From: Muricea muricata
Lineage: Eukaryota > Cnidaria > Anthozoa > Malacalcyonacea > Plexauridae
Reading direction: 5' to 3'
Assembly (NCBI GenBank): GCA_963855995.1
Contig: OY979725.1
Location: 12,628,383 to 12,692,382 of the forward strand
DNA: 64,000 bases
A model generated the notes under the pieces. It saw nothing but the letters and a program-made list of their open reading frames with translations. It had not been told where the DNA came from and ran no database searches. Numbering within the stretch: the stretch's first letter is position 1; each line of letters begins with the position of its first letter. Shown here one piece after another: positions 20,730-32,321 of this stretch. A program made the translations under genes and the position numbers.

Positions 20730-21785
20730 TAATTTATGAAAGTTGTTCTTTTTTTGTCAAATTTTGCGATTTTGACACGCCAAAGCGGCGGTACCGAATT
20801 CACGAAGACGGTCACATGTGTTCGCTTTGAAGACTTTTTAAACAAGGTTTATCAACAAGGTTTCGACTTTTTCCTTTCTTTTTATCGACTACAAGATGTT
20901 GGGAATGCTTATTTAGCGTAACCTAGCGAAATTTTGTATAACTTGGGTATTTTTAGCGCCGAATATTTTCTGGTTTTTCACAACTCAGTACTGGTTGAAT
21001 GCACGAAGGAGGCCAAATGTATTAATTTTATAATTTTGACAGCTAACATATTAAAGCATTCCTGAACAACATTGGCCTTTTACTTTATTTTCAACGGCTA
21101 AAAAGCTTAGGAAATGGTTATTTAGCGTATTTTATCAAAAATTTGTACAATTGAGGTATTTTTAGCGAGTTATTTTTGGTTTTTGACAGCCCGAAATCGA
21201 ATACGAAGGTCGCAGATGTATATTATTTATAACTTTGACAACTGAGATTTAAGCATGCTTTATAACAAATATTTTGGCCTTTTACTTTATTTTCAAGGAC
21301 TACAAAGCTTAGAAAATGGTTATTTAGCGTACATTAACGAAAATTTATATAATTCATTCAGTAATTCAGTTTTTCTGGGTTTTTTCTTTTGACAGACCGA
21401 AATTGCACGTTTACATGTAAGCATATTTTAACAAATATTTTGTACTTTTTAACCTAATATCTTTTTTAAAGAACTACAAAGTTTAGAAAATGGTTATTTA
21501 ATGTAATTTGACGAAAATTTCAAGATGTTTTTTTTACAATATATTGGCCAATAATGAATATTCCGCTTGCTTTTGACTACAACCGAAGCGGCAGAACTGG
21601 CCGAAAGCAAACAGACAACCAAATGTGTTTATAACTTTGCCGACTGACTTTAATGCATACTTTAAGAATGACTTTAACAAATATTTTTGTACTTTAACTA
21701 CAAAGGTTAGGAAGGGGTTGTTTAGTCAAATTCAACCAAATTTGTACAATTAAGGTATTTTTAGCGAAGAATTGAAACTAGAGCC
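20730..21785 (+). repeat. Degenerate ~200-bp tandem repeat
   Basis: About five units share 'aaaatggttatttagcgta' followed by 'aatttgtacaattgaggtat' and 'tttttagcg', then 'taactttgacaactga' and 'caaatattttggccttttac'. Spacing between the 'ggttatttag' landmarks is roughly 175-210 bp. Units are well diverged, so the array is old. Confidence 0.8.
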
Positions 21786-21802
21786 TTTGTCTTTGAAGCT
21801 CT

Positions 21803-22166
<364 letters not shown>

Positions 22167-22216
22167 TATATCACAAACCCTCTCCAAATAAGTTTAATAG
22201 CATTATCAATATAAAT

Positions 22217-22353
22217 ATATATCACAAACTAAACTTTGTAAATTCAAAATATTTTTTATTATATTCACATCCCAACGTTTCGGGGCCCGAAACGTTGGGA
22301 TGTGAATATAATAAAAAATATTTTGAATTTACAAAGTTTAGTTTGTGATATAT
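22217..22353. repeat. Perfect 137-bp palindrome between TA tracts
   Basis: Arms of ~68 bp meet at 'cgtttcggggcccgaaacg'. The arm read outward is 'gaaacgttgggatgtgaata' then 'taataaaaaatattttgaat'. The 'cgaaacgttgg...aataaa' layout is like ends of Penelope-type elements joined head to head (inference). No mismatches were seen, so it is recent or maintained. Confidence 0.9.
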
Positions 22354-22359
22354 TTATAC

Positions 22360-22368
<9 letters not shown>

Positions 22369-22427
<59 letters not shown>
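22369..22427. repeat. (TA)n microsatellite
   Basis: TA run directly after the palindrome; it continues into 'tcatcaggataggttgtata'. Confidence 0.95.
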
Positions 22428-22429
<2 letters not shown>

Positions 22430-22924
22430 TCAGGATAGGTTGTATATATATTGTCAGGATGACCCATATTCAAGAGGTTAGAGATTGGGATGGGAGAGAT
22501 AAGGTTGGGCAAAGGGAGTGACAGAGAGGCAGTGAGGTTACATGGACGGAGACCATGATTGTGCTGGCATAGATGTGGGTATATATTCATGGTATGAGCA
22601 GATATTCTTTTCTATATTATTTTCAATGTTGTTTGACTCAACTTTTCAAGCTTTGGTCATTTAGGGAACCCCCCCCTGGAAATTGTTTTTTATTAAGCTG
22701 TATTATTAAGCTGTATTGTTTTTTATTAAGCTATTATTAAGCTCATAATATTCAATCAGTCATGTGACATTATACTATCAAGTGGGCAAAAATAGCCATT
22801 CATATTCTGGCAAGTAACCATCCTGCAGGATGCAGTGGGACTAGCCAGGGCTGTGGGTTTAGGTAAGAAGGGGTAGTGGTGGAAGGGGGGCAAGTGGTTG
22901 TTTAAGGGAAATCATTCAGTATGT

Positions 22925-23111
22925 TGCCTACTACGTTTGTGATAATTGTGGCCCATATTCAGAGAAATATAGGGTGGGATGGAGAGTGTTGGGTTGTATG
23001 CATGGGCAGGTAGGGGTGGTTAGGTTTTTACCTACCATAGTTTAATAATACTTCTGGTCTGCATCTGTCTTTCAATAATTTATTAGTCATATCACATGAT
23101 ATAATCACATA
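22925..23111 (+). repeat. Duplicated block a upstream of SINE
   Basis: The segment 'gcccatattcagagaaatat' to 'tatcacatgatataatcaca' is repeated at 26036-26203 together with the following SINE head, so the duplication included the SINE. Confidence 0.85.
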
Positions 23112-23370
23112 GGTGCTTCAGTGGTGTAGTGGTCAGACCACTCGCCTTTCACCTCTAAGGTCATCCCCAGTAAGTTGGACTCGAACCCAGTCCTCATGTG
23201 AAAAGAGTATAGTCAACGCTCTGCCGAAAGTCGTGGGTTTTCTTCGGGTACTCCGGTTTCCTCCCACAGGGAATGTTGACAGGGTGGGATAAGTAATATG
23301 GGCCCACAGTAATTGGCTCACGCTGTTGTGGTGACCCTGCCCTTGTGGCTTAGTTAATAAAAAAAACATA
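23112..23370 (+). mobile_element. tRNA-derived SINE
   Basis: The head 'gtgcttcagtggtgtagtgg' has an A-box-like 'tagtggtcaga'. The B-box region is damaged ('aaggtcatccccag'). The body carries 'aacgctctgccgaaagtcgt', 'gggttttcttcgggtactcc' and 'ggtttcctcccac', the conserved central domain. The tail is short A-runs ('aataaaaaaaacat'). Pol III transcription would start at the head. Length and order fit a full or nearly full SINE; the exact family needs a database. Confidence 0.82.
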
Positions 23371-23624
23371 GGAAATAGCAATTATATTATGACAAGCTTG
23401 TATGCAGTGCAAACCTAACTAACTGGGCTAGCTTACCAGTGTCGCTAATCCAGGTAAAAGCGGAAAATGGGATCTTTCACTCTCTGAAACTATATAAACA
23501 GAATTTGCCGTTTTGAGGAATTCACTGGAATTCTAGGAATCCTGGTTTCAGGAACTTTTCAGTAATCCATTTGTCAGTAAACACTTTTTTTATATAAGAT
23601 GTAAGAAAAAGTATTAAAGAATAC

Positions 23625-25861
23625 CAGGGGCGGATCTAGACTTTTTCCTCAGCAGTTTCCAATTTTTTTATTGTAACATTAGGGTCCCCCCCCCTGGAGG
23701 ACATTTTCCCGACCCCCACTTAAAACAAAAAGTATTCATTGAAACAACAGTGCTTTAATTGAAGATAAATCTATACCTTCATTAACAACATTTGCCACAC
23801 AAGACCATGCAAATATATATTTAATATTACAAATTTATTCCTGTTGAACTACTGTAGTGTTGGAGTAAGTTTGTGATGGACTTGTGTGTTAAATCACTGA
23901 ATAAGTACAACTGATTTATATCAGAAAAATTCCAAACTTGCCCCTTATTCAATGGAGATTGTTGACAAATGTTACCAGCATATGAACTGTATACAGTTAT
24001 CTCTTGGTTTTTGCAACATCCACCACCTCAATACCACAGCCTGCCAAAAGATGAGCAAACTTCATTGCAGCTACAGAAATATTGATTAACAACATGAACT
24101 ACATAAAGTTATACCTGACATCTCAGTCAGTTTCTTTTAAAAATCTTTAATAACAGCAACAACAAGTAATCTAAAAGATGATACAATGAATAATAAATAC
24201 ATGAAAAATGAACACCATTATAATTAAAGATAATTAAACTTTATTGTGAGTAACATAAAGATTATGTATGTAGCTGTATGGTGTAAAATATATACCTGAT
24301 ATTTTCCTGGTAGACAGCAAGGATCAACAATCAATAAAAGTAAAGAACAGGAAGGAATTCACATAACAACACAGAGTCCATGAGAACAAATGTCAGCAAA
24401 TAAAGGGAAGCAAATACATGTGTAGCAAATTGATACCAGCTTTTTTGCCTCTGTACTGTTCACTGTCAGTTTAAGGATTAAAAAATCCATGCAGTTCATA
24501 ACTCACAAGTACTCTAGAAACAGCTAGTGAAATAAGAAAAAGCAATGTATCTAATCTTCCAAGACATTTGCCATCCTCATTCTTCTGGGGTGTAGGTTTG
24601 CAAATAAATCAATGAGTTCATTGAGATCCAGCTCAATCTCTGCATGAATGTCCATGAGTGCTAATCAATTTAGTCTATCATGGCTCATTGTGTTCCTCAA
24701 GTAGTTTTTTAGGTTTCGAAGAGTTGAAATAGATCTTTCACAATTACAACTTAAGGATGAAAATGGAATAGTTTCCAATACTTGTAGGACAGCAAAAATA
24801 TTATAAAACATTCTTTGTCAATGAATTTTATTAAGGCACTACTTAGTCTGTCAGGATACTTCTTCTTTTGCTTTTTTTTCCTTCCACAATCTATGCCCAC
24901 AGGATTAATTCTGCTTCTAAGCCAGCTATGTTTGTTACTGTATGTCTTGATTGTAGCTCTCACAAAATTCTCTTACATTATTTTTCCAATCCTGGGGTTG
25001 TCCAAGCAAAATTGATGGAATTATTGACAATCCTTTATAGCAAATATGTACTTGAGCTTTAAATCTGATGTCAAGTTGTTGAATTGCATTGTCCAAGAAC
25101 ACTCTTGTCAAATTTATCTTGTAATACTGCTTTGGTGCTGCAGCTGGAGCATTGGCCCGACGAATTTGTCTGTTAATAATTACCATTAGCATGGTTGGAT
25201 CACTTTGAATACTCCCCGCTAATTCAGCTGCTTCTGTATATAGTAAATGATGCGCGCAAAATGATCGTAACTCCAATGTATCAGAAAAAGCACTAGACAA
25301 GTATTCTTCTCAGTAATATATCGAACGTAGATCGACTAAAATCATTGAAATCACACTTATTATAACTAGCGTGTGCTAGCGTTCTGTTTGAAGGGAGTGT
25401 AGTAAAACCTGAGTAGAACGCATCTAACAAAACAGACGACGCAGGGTGGTAGGCTTGGGTATTTATACTTTTCTCGATAGTTTCCTCAGTAGTTTCCGAC
25501 CAATCAGAGCTCGAGGCTCAGTAGTTTCCAAATGAATCTTGCTGACGCAGTAGTTTCCAAAGGCAAATCTTGCTGACGCAGTAGTTTCCAATCGCCATAT
25601 ATGGAAACCTTATAAACGCGAGTGTTTCCCACTGGTTCCCAGTTTCCCAGCAGGAAAATGCGATGAAAAGCAGCAAAATTTGCGCGAAATTTTTAAAAAT
25701 TCGTTCAAAAAATGGCCAGAAATACGATATTTGAGAAGAATATTCTGTATTCTATTTATTTTGGTGAAGATTCTTAAACTGACGGTGGTGATTAAACTTT
25801 CTCGTCGAAAAATTCTCAGTAGTTTCCGGAAACTACGGAAACTACCCTAGATCCGCCCCTG
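23625..25861. mobile_element. hAT transposon with decayed transposase
   Basis: The ends are inverted CAGGGGCGGATCTAG and CTAGATCCGCCCCTG, typical of hAT. Subterminal 'cagtagtttcc' motifs repeat near both ends, strongly on the right. The transposase remnant lies on the minus strand inside. The flanks share only 5 bp (aatac) at the junctions instead of the 8 bp expected for hAT, so the target duplication is decayed or altered. Confidence 0.88.
24551..25309 (-). pseudogene. hAT transposase (THAP12/ZMYM1-like group), broken
   Basis: Reading down from 25309, a frame carries CAHHLLYTEAAELAG, then NAPAAAPKQYYKIN and FLDNAIQQLDIRF. This matches the middle of hAT transposases related to THAP12/ZMYM1 (RQ..R.N.PA....YY......FLDH...EL..RF). 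After a frame break near 24935, the C-terminal dimerisation region appears in another frame: SCNCERSISTLRNLKNYLR, HDRLN, then LALMDIHAEIELD and NLHPRRM, ending TAG at 24551-24553. An in-frame TGA replaces the usual Gly codon after HDRLN. The N-terminal DNA-binding part is missing. It is a dead copy. Confidence 0.82.
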
Positions 25862-25869
25862 AATACGGA

Positions 25870-25985
25870 TATCAAGATGAAAATTGTTACAAATATCGGG
25901 GTCTCTCGATCCTCGTTTATCCAAATTATTTATTATATCAATCAAATCTATTTCATTTTTTTGTGTTTATGTACTGTAATTCACT
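25870..25985 (+). repeat. Duplicated block c
   Basis: 'gatgaaaattgttacaaata' through 'tgtttatgtactgtaat' is repeated at 26308-26417, on the far side of the duplicated SINE block. Confidence 0.85.
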
Positions 25986-26035
25986 GTACTATAATTTAAT
26001 ACTAATTTAAAATACTGTAATTTGTGTTTATGTAC

Positions 26036-26203
26036 TGTAATTCAGAGAAATATAGGGTGGAATGGAGAGTGTTGGGTTGTATGCGTGGGCAGGTGGGGGT
26101 GGTTAGGTCAGTTTTTACCTACCATAGTTTAACAATACTTCTGGTCTGCATCTGTCTTTCAATAATTTATTAGTCATATCACATGATATAATCACATAGG
26201 GGC
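26036..26203 (+). repeat. Duplicated block b upstream of SINE
   Basis: Second copy of 22925-23111 with a few substitutions and a 4-bp difference in 'ggttaggtcagttttta'. Confidence 0.85.
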
Positions 26204-26307
26204 TTCGGTGGTGAAGTGGTCCGACCACTCGGCTTTCACCTCCAAGGTTCCGAGTTTGATCCCCAGTTAGTTGGACTCGAACCCAGTCCTCATGTGAAAA
26301 GAGTATA
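26204..26307 (+). mobile_element. SINE head, truncated
   Basis: The tRNA-like part is better preserved than at 23112: A-box-like 'gaagtggtccga' and B-box-like 'gttccgagtttgatcccc'. It is cut after 'gaaaagagtatagt', where block c restarts, so truncation came from the local duplication, not from incomplete retrotransposition. Confidence 0.8.
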
Positions 26308-26703
26308 GTGAATGAAAATTGTTACAAATATCGGGGTCCCTCGATCCTCGTTTATCCAAATTATTTATTATATCAATCAAATCGATTTCATTTTTTTTTG
26401 TGTTTATGTACTGTAATGGATTACAGAAGACGTCATGGTCTGCGAAGGGCAAAAAGTCACCATATCTTCTTTTGCGCGTACTTTCTTATAGTTATTCTTT
26501 CATTTTACGAGTCACGAATTTTCCACATTTGATCTCATCACGAATTTAGGACTGGGATCAGAGAACGGAACATTTGTGGTGATCAAAACGTAAAAGAATA
26601 CCCTTTTTTATCTTGGCACGCTATGACCTGAAATCTGAATGAAAAATTGAAATGTATTTGTTATTAAACAAGCAATAATTGTTTTCATCGTTATATTTTG
26701 TAG

Positions 26704-26804
26704 TGATATGAGAGCATTTGCACCTCACGATATGATGTCGAAGTACGTAATTCAGGAAATTAAAATTAGAAACCTTGACAAAATGGAACTTGCTAGCGAG
26801 AAAG
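26704..26804 (+). CDS. Candidate internal exon, unrecognised gene
   Basis: The acceptor is 'cgttatattttgtag' and the donor 'AAAG|gtatga'. One frame is open for 33 codons (DMRAFAPHDMMSKYVIQEIK... ending ELASEK), with one base before and one base after, so it could join exons of matching phase. Composition is protein-like and lacks repeats. No partner exon was proven: the frame at 27183-27302 is nearby but has no clear acceptor. Function unknown. Confidence 0.45.
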
Positions 26805-26832
26805 GTATGAAGTCTGAATATAGTGTGTCTTA

Positions 26833-26957
26833 ATAGGTCCTTCTTGTAATTACGTCACAACTATTGTGGAAAGCGAGGCAGTGGTACTGCTGACTATTGG
26901 TGGGTCTTCCAGCCTTGTTGTTACCTGGGGATGACGTAATTAATAGAAAGGTCTTTT
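26833..26957. mobile_element. Possible small MITE
   Basis: 'taggtccttcttgtaattac' at the left and 'gacgtaattaatagaaaggt' at the right form an imperfect inverted repeat around ~125 bp. The match is partial, so the call is weak. Confidence 0.4.
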
Positions 26958-27182
26958 ACGTGTTTGGAATTATGTAAAATGTTACTAACCTTTGATAAAA
27001 AGACAGATTTGGCTCCTGAGTACTATAGGTATATCGACATTATTATTATTACAAATATCAAAACTATAACAGATGAAAAGAAACTGAGACATGTTGAAAT
27101 TAAATATTCTTGTGGTAAAACGAGGTCAAAATTAGCGATATTTTCTAGTGTACATAGGGTGGTGGGTGGTGTGAAGTGGGTT

Positions 27183-27302
27183 TTTTTAAATCTGGTCGTC
27201 TTAGTGATTTGCCTATTAAAAATGTGACTGTACCGTTTACCAAGCTCCTCATGCGGAAAGTCGCGCTATGCATTGATAAAATATACCAAGAAAAAAGTAC
27301 TT
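27183..27302 (+). other. Open protein-like stretch, unrecognised
   Basis: The frame reads FFKSGRLSDLPIKNVTVPFT then KLLMRKVALCIDKIYQEKS before running into the MITE at 27303. After the MITE the frame ends within a few codons. No splice acceptor is convincing. It may be part of a retroelement or an old exon interrupted by the MITE. Confidence 0.3.
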
Positions 27303-27543
27303 CAATAGACCATACCCATAATGACGTCATTTAGTAGTTAAGCATGTAAAACTATTTAAATGTGCCAATATAATTGAATGGTTTAAGTAACAAAAAGATT
27401 ATTTGTGAAACAAATATGTTAAATTATTTGTTTCATTTAATGTCCTGGACAAATAAGGACCTAAAAAATTAACAATATTGCCATATTTAAGTAGTTTTAC
27501 TCGCTTAACTACTAAATGACGTCATTATGGGTAAGGTCTATTG
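27303..27543. mobile_element. MITE with ~40-bp inverted ends
   Basis: The ends 'caatagaccatacccataat' plus 'gacgtcatttagtagttaag' and the complement enclose ~160 bp of AT-rich sequence. The target duplication is uncertain. No coding capacity. Confidence 0.85.
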
Positions 27544-27644
27544 TTTGATGTGTAAAAAGACGGTGCCAAAGTTAGCGGGGATGATGTTCATAAAAGCTAT
27601 AAAGTGAATAATTGTTTGCATGTTGATTAAAAGTCACAGCATAA

Positions 27645-27775
27645 TTTTGTGGAAACACTGCGTAAATCTATTAGTCGCAATAATGTATTAGTACTGATGA
27701 AGATCTGAGCTTAGGGATCGAAAGCTTTGCAATAATAAGTTTTCGTGCTGTTACCACAAAACTAATAAAACTGTT
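27645..27775 (+). mobile_element. Second hammerhead-like foldback element
   Basis: Same organisation as 16184: 'attttgtggaaacactgcgt', then 'actgatgaagatctgagctt', 'agggatcgaaagctttgcaa', then a decayed right arm. Stem II retains GATC/GATC with one G-U, and loop 'gagctta' is conserved. The right arm is more diverged, so this copy is older. Confidence 0.6.
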
Positions 27776-28129
27776 ATTTTTCAAAGCATTAAAAACGAGT
27801 ACAAAACAAGTGAAAACGGGTGTCATTTTCCATCATCTTTCGCTCCAACTTATGTTACTTTTCTTTCAGGTGCAAATATTTAGCTGAGCAATTGTTTTGG
27901 AGGTTTACTTTCTCTGTACGCATTGATTTTTCGTCCTAAAATATTTTAGATAAGTGCATGTTTTGAAGGCATTAAGTACTGGAACCCTGGGTCCCGGGCT
28001 CGTCAGATATTTAGGGTTAGAGGTAATAATAAAAAACATAAATGCATGATATAATAATAAAATAATAGCTAATCATGAACGGACAGCGAACAATAAAGAA
28101 AGACATACGATTCTTTAGAAGATTCTTAT

Positions 28130-28985
28130 CAATGGTTTGAAGATGTCAATTAATTTCTTCGCTACTTGTTGGAAATTACCATCCATCAAGACGTATATCT
28201 GATTACCAAATGATTGCTTAACGTTACCATTATTGTTGCTGAAAGTCGTTTCTAAAGTCATAATTTAAAGTACACTTTTCCCGCATGATCAATAGTTCCT
28301 TATGGATTCATCGTTTTCTTCCTGATTTTGGACAAGTCAGTCAGAATTTTCATACGCAAACAATCATCTGCTATTTTGCTGTATCAATAATTCGCTAAAG
28401 TGGTTTACAACATTTTCCCTTTCTTCCGTATTAGCCGCGTCCTGACCCTTTCGTTAATTTCTTGTTCCTTTCTGAACGGCTGCTTTCTTCTCTTAAACAC
28501 ATGAAATTACCATGTACCAACACGTAATCTGGTTACCAAGTGATTACTTTACCTTGTCACATTTATTACCGCAATTTGTCTCTAAATTCCAAAATTAATT
28601 TTCCCAATCGATGGTTCCTGAATTCCTTCCTTTGTAACCGCGGTCAGTCAGAGTTTCCATACTTTGACAATCATCTCCTATTTTACCATTTGCTTTACCA
28701 ATAACTCTCCAAATTCTATTGTGGTATGATTGAAAGATGTCAAATTATCTTCGCTACACCAAAGGATTACCAAAGGTTACCAAAGGATTACTTCATGTTA
28801 CCATATCTGTTACCGCAATTCGTCTCTCATTCTGATCAATGGTTCTTGAATTAAAATACAATCTTATTTATTTATCATTTTCTTCCCGATTTTAAACCAG
28901 TCAGTCAGCGTTTTCCATACTCAGACAATAGTGACTTATTTTCCCATTTTTTGCCAATAATTCGTTAAATTCAGTAGTGGTTCAT
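28130..28985 (+). repeat. Degenerate tandem repeat, ~3 units
   Basis: Three units share an ordered set of landmarks: 'aaattaccat', 'ggttaccaa.tgatta', 'gtcgtttct'/'gtctct', 'caatggttc', 'ccagtcagtcag', 'ttttccatac', 'acaatcatct', 'caataattcg'. Units are about 250-350 bp and strongly diverged. Confidence 0.65.
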
Positions 28986-29415
28986 CATCCTTTCACAGTT
29001 TCACTATCTTCTTTATTACTGCGTCCTATTTGTCAACAACGTCCCATATTATCCTTTCACCGACACCTTGTTTCTTTCAAGTCTAAACTCGTACTTCCTC
29101 AGTTGTACTATGATCTACCTGTAATTACATCCGTCATTATCGTTGTATTGATTGTTTGAATGCATCCTGGCTTTTTCTCTTTAAGAATAAAGAACTTGAT
29201 GAATTTATGTTTCAATATATTCTCACTTCTACTTCTAAGATTTTCGATTTTCGAGATCTTTTATAGGACCAAAAATATTTTTACATATGGTTATATGAAA
29301 AAGTGATGTGCAGTATATTTTGTTGTTTATCGTTGTTGTATATTGTATATTGCGCTACGCTGCGTTTGTGCTACCGTTCCATTGGCTTGTGTGGTGGTTG
29401 GTGTGGTTATGGTTT

Positions 29416-29653
29416 CATGTCTCGCTGTTTTAATGATACGGTCGTGAATTCAGGCCATTTTCCATTTTGATCTATTTGCATGTACGGGCGAAGCCTGCGT
29501 TGTTTTGATGCCCGCACTAGGCGTGGCAGATATTCATAGCTCGCTCCGCACATGCGGCAAAGCGATCGTAATGGAAAATGGCCTTTAGCTAGCTTAGACA
29601 GGCAGGTAGGCAGGTAGGCAGGCAGGTTTTTTAAAATAAAACAGCGAGACATG
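29416..29653. mobile_element. Small foldback element
   Basis: The outer ends 'catgtctcgctgtttta' and 'taaaacagcgagacatg' are inverted. A second inner pair, 'ggccattttccatt' (29453) and 'aatggaaaatggcc' (29570), is also inverted. A short 'caggtaggcaggtaggcagg' tetranucleotide-like run lies near the right end. No transposase. Confidence 0.8.
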
Positions 29654-30049
29654 AGGGATGAGGTTGTGGATGGGGTGACGTCACGGATTCACACTTACCC
29701 TGCGCGCGCTTGCGATCGTATTGTGTTGTGTTGTCATGTCTTCGTATTGTAACTGTCCTTTACAGCACTTTGTCATATACAATCATATGCACAAAATTAT
29801 TTTTGGAATTTAAAGGTTTGCTTCGAGTACTCTGGCTTGCTTTATTAACTTAAGAGAACACAGACCTCCCGTTCTTCCCTTCATTTTCTTTTGAACGTTT
29901 TCATGTCTTACTGGTAGCCTTGATGATATTCTGTCACTGATACCTTGTTCTTTCAAATTCGGGCCCTGCCTTCAGTTGTATTCCAATCTATATGATCTTT
30001 GTTCACTTAACTCTTCTAGTACGTGTTTGCTTTAAAATTATCAAACTTG

Positions 30050-32060
30050 GCTATGGAGCAAACTTGGTTGATAAAAGGTTGATTATGAGAGGGAAAACAT
30101 TGGAAAAAAATATGATTATGAGAAGATGTCTGATAAACATTAGAAACATTAGTGAAGGAATGTGATAATGAGCAAATGTGATAATTAAGCAAGAAGATAA
30201 CAAGATGGAAGATTGATTGTAAGAGAAAAACATTTGAAGAAAATTAGAATCATAAGAAGATACTGTCTGATGAACATTTGAAACATTAGTGAAGGAATGT
30301 GATAATGAGCAAATTGATAATCAATGATAATTAAGCAAGACGATAACAAGATGGGAGATTGATTTAAAGAGGGAAAACATTTGAAGAAAATTAGAATCAT
30401 GAGATGAATCTGTTGAACATGGAAACATTAATGGAGGAATGGCAATTAAAATGGGTACTCTGGCTTCCATTATAAATGAATATCTAAATTTTCTTTTCTT
30501 CATTTGCCTTTGATTATTTACGTTTTCTTATCTCGTTAGTAAGTACGTGACATGATATTCCTTTACTTCATTCTTAAATTCTGATTATCAAACCCAACTA
30601 CGGAGCAAAACGATAACAATTGTGGAAGATTGATTGTGAGAGGAAAATATTTGAAGAAAATTAATATGACGAAAAGGGTGCTACATGAACACTGGAAATA
30701 CTAATGAAGGATTGACAATAAAGATGGAACATTTCATGTAACAGACAATAGCGATCGGACAGCTGATAATTTTAGACATGTAAATATTTTAATAAATAGT
30801 AAATAGTTAAGTAATAATAATAGTCAACAGTTACGTCCACGCATCAAACGTTACTATGGAACAAACGATAATAATGGAAAATTGATTTTGAGAGGGAAAA
30901 GGATCATGAGAAGATAATGCCTGATGCACATTGGAAACATTAATGACGGAATGGCAATTTCGCTTTCTTATCTCGTTGGTAACTACGTGAAATGTTATTC
31001 CATTTTTCATCTACTAAGTACCTTCTGTATAGTTTCTTTGTACTTCGAAATGGTTTTCAAACTTAACTATAGAGCAAAATGATTAAAAATTTGGAAGACT
31101 GTTTGTGAGAGGAAAACATTTGAAGAAAATTAGGATCATGAGAAGAGCGTGTATTGAACATTGGAAATACTAATGAAGGAATGACAATAAAAGTGGACCA
31201 TTTCATATTAACTCTTTACGGAACTTTAAAATTGTGGAAGAGACAATAGCGGCGGACAGCTGATAAACTTTAGATAGTATAATAATGATTAAACATATGT
31301 AAATATTTTAATAAATAGTAAATAAGTTTTGAAGTCCACGCATCAAACATTACTATGGAGCAAACGTTAATAATGGAAGATTGATTGTGAGAGGGAAAAT
31401 TTAAAGAAAATTTGGACCATTTGAAGATAATGCCTGATGAACATTGGAGACATCAATGAAGGATTGCAATTAAAATGGATACTGCGCCTTCCAGTATAAA
31501 TGAATATCTAAATTTTCTTTTTTTTTTTCATTTTCCTTTGGTTATTTACGCTTTCTTATCTCGTTGGTAACTACGTGACATGGTATTCCATTTTTCCTGT
31601 ACTAAGTACCTTCTGTATAGTTTCTTTGTACTTCGAAATGGTTGTCAAACTTAGCTATGGAGGAGAACGATTACAATTATGGAAGACTGTTTGTGAGAGG
31701 AAAACATTTGAAGAAAATTAATATCATGGGAAGAATCAGTTTAAACATTGGAAACATTAATGAAGCAATGTCAATTAAAACTGGTACTCCAGTCTCCACT
31801 ATAAATGAATATTTAAATTTTCTTTTCTTTATTTTCCTCATAATATTTACGTTTTCTTATCTCGTTGGTAGCTGTGTAACACGATATTCCTTTGCACAAT
31901 TCTTCTTCTAAATACCCGCTTTAGAGTTTATTTGAATTTCGAGTTGATTATCCCTTACTATGGAGCAATACAATTATAAATACGGAAGATTGATAGCGAG
32001 AGGACAACATTTGAAGAAAATTAATATCATGAGAAGATAATATTCGATGAACATTATTAA
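30050..32060 (+). repeat. Higher-order tandem array
   Basis: Landmarks 'ttgattgtgagagggaaaac', 'atttgaagaaaattagaatc', 'gaacattggaaacattaatg' and 'tttcttatctcgttggtaac' recur at about 30070, 30210, 30355, 30630, 30880, 31090, 31380, 31680 and 31985. Short units alternate with longer ones that include the 'ccattataaatgaatatcta' block, giving a higher-order pattern. No coding frame survives. Confidence 0.82.
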
Positions 32061-32321
32061 CGAAAAAATGACAATCAAAATGAGACATTTCAAAATGACT
32101 CTATATAACATGGCAACCGTGGAACAGACAACAGCAATCGGACAGCTGATAAATTTTCTATAGTTTATTATTAAATTAAATATATTAAACCAGTTTTTAA
32201 GGCCATCCATCCCATCGCTCTTGCCTTTCCGTTGCTTAATGCTTTCAGTTAGCATATATAATTTCGATTTCATGCATGATCTAAAACGTGTACGGGGAGG
32301 AAAATCGTCAAAACGAGAGCC

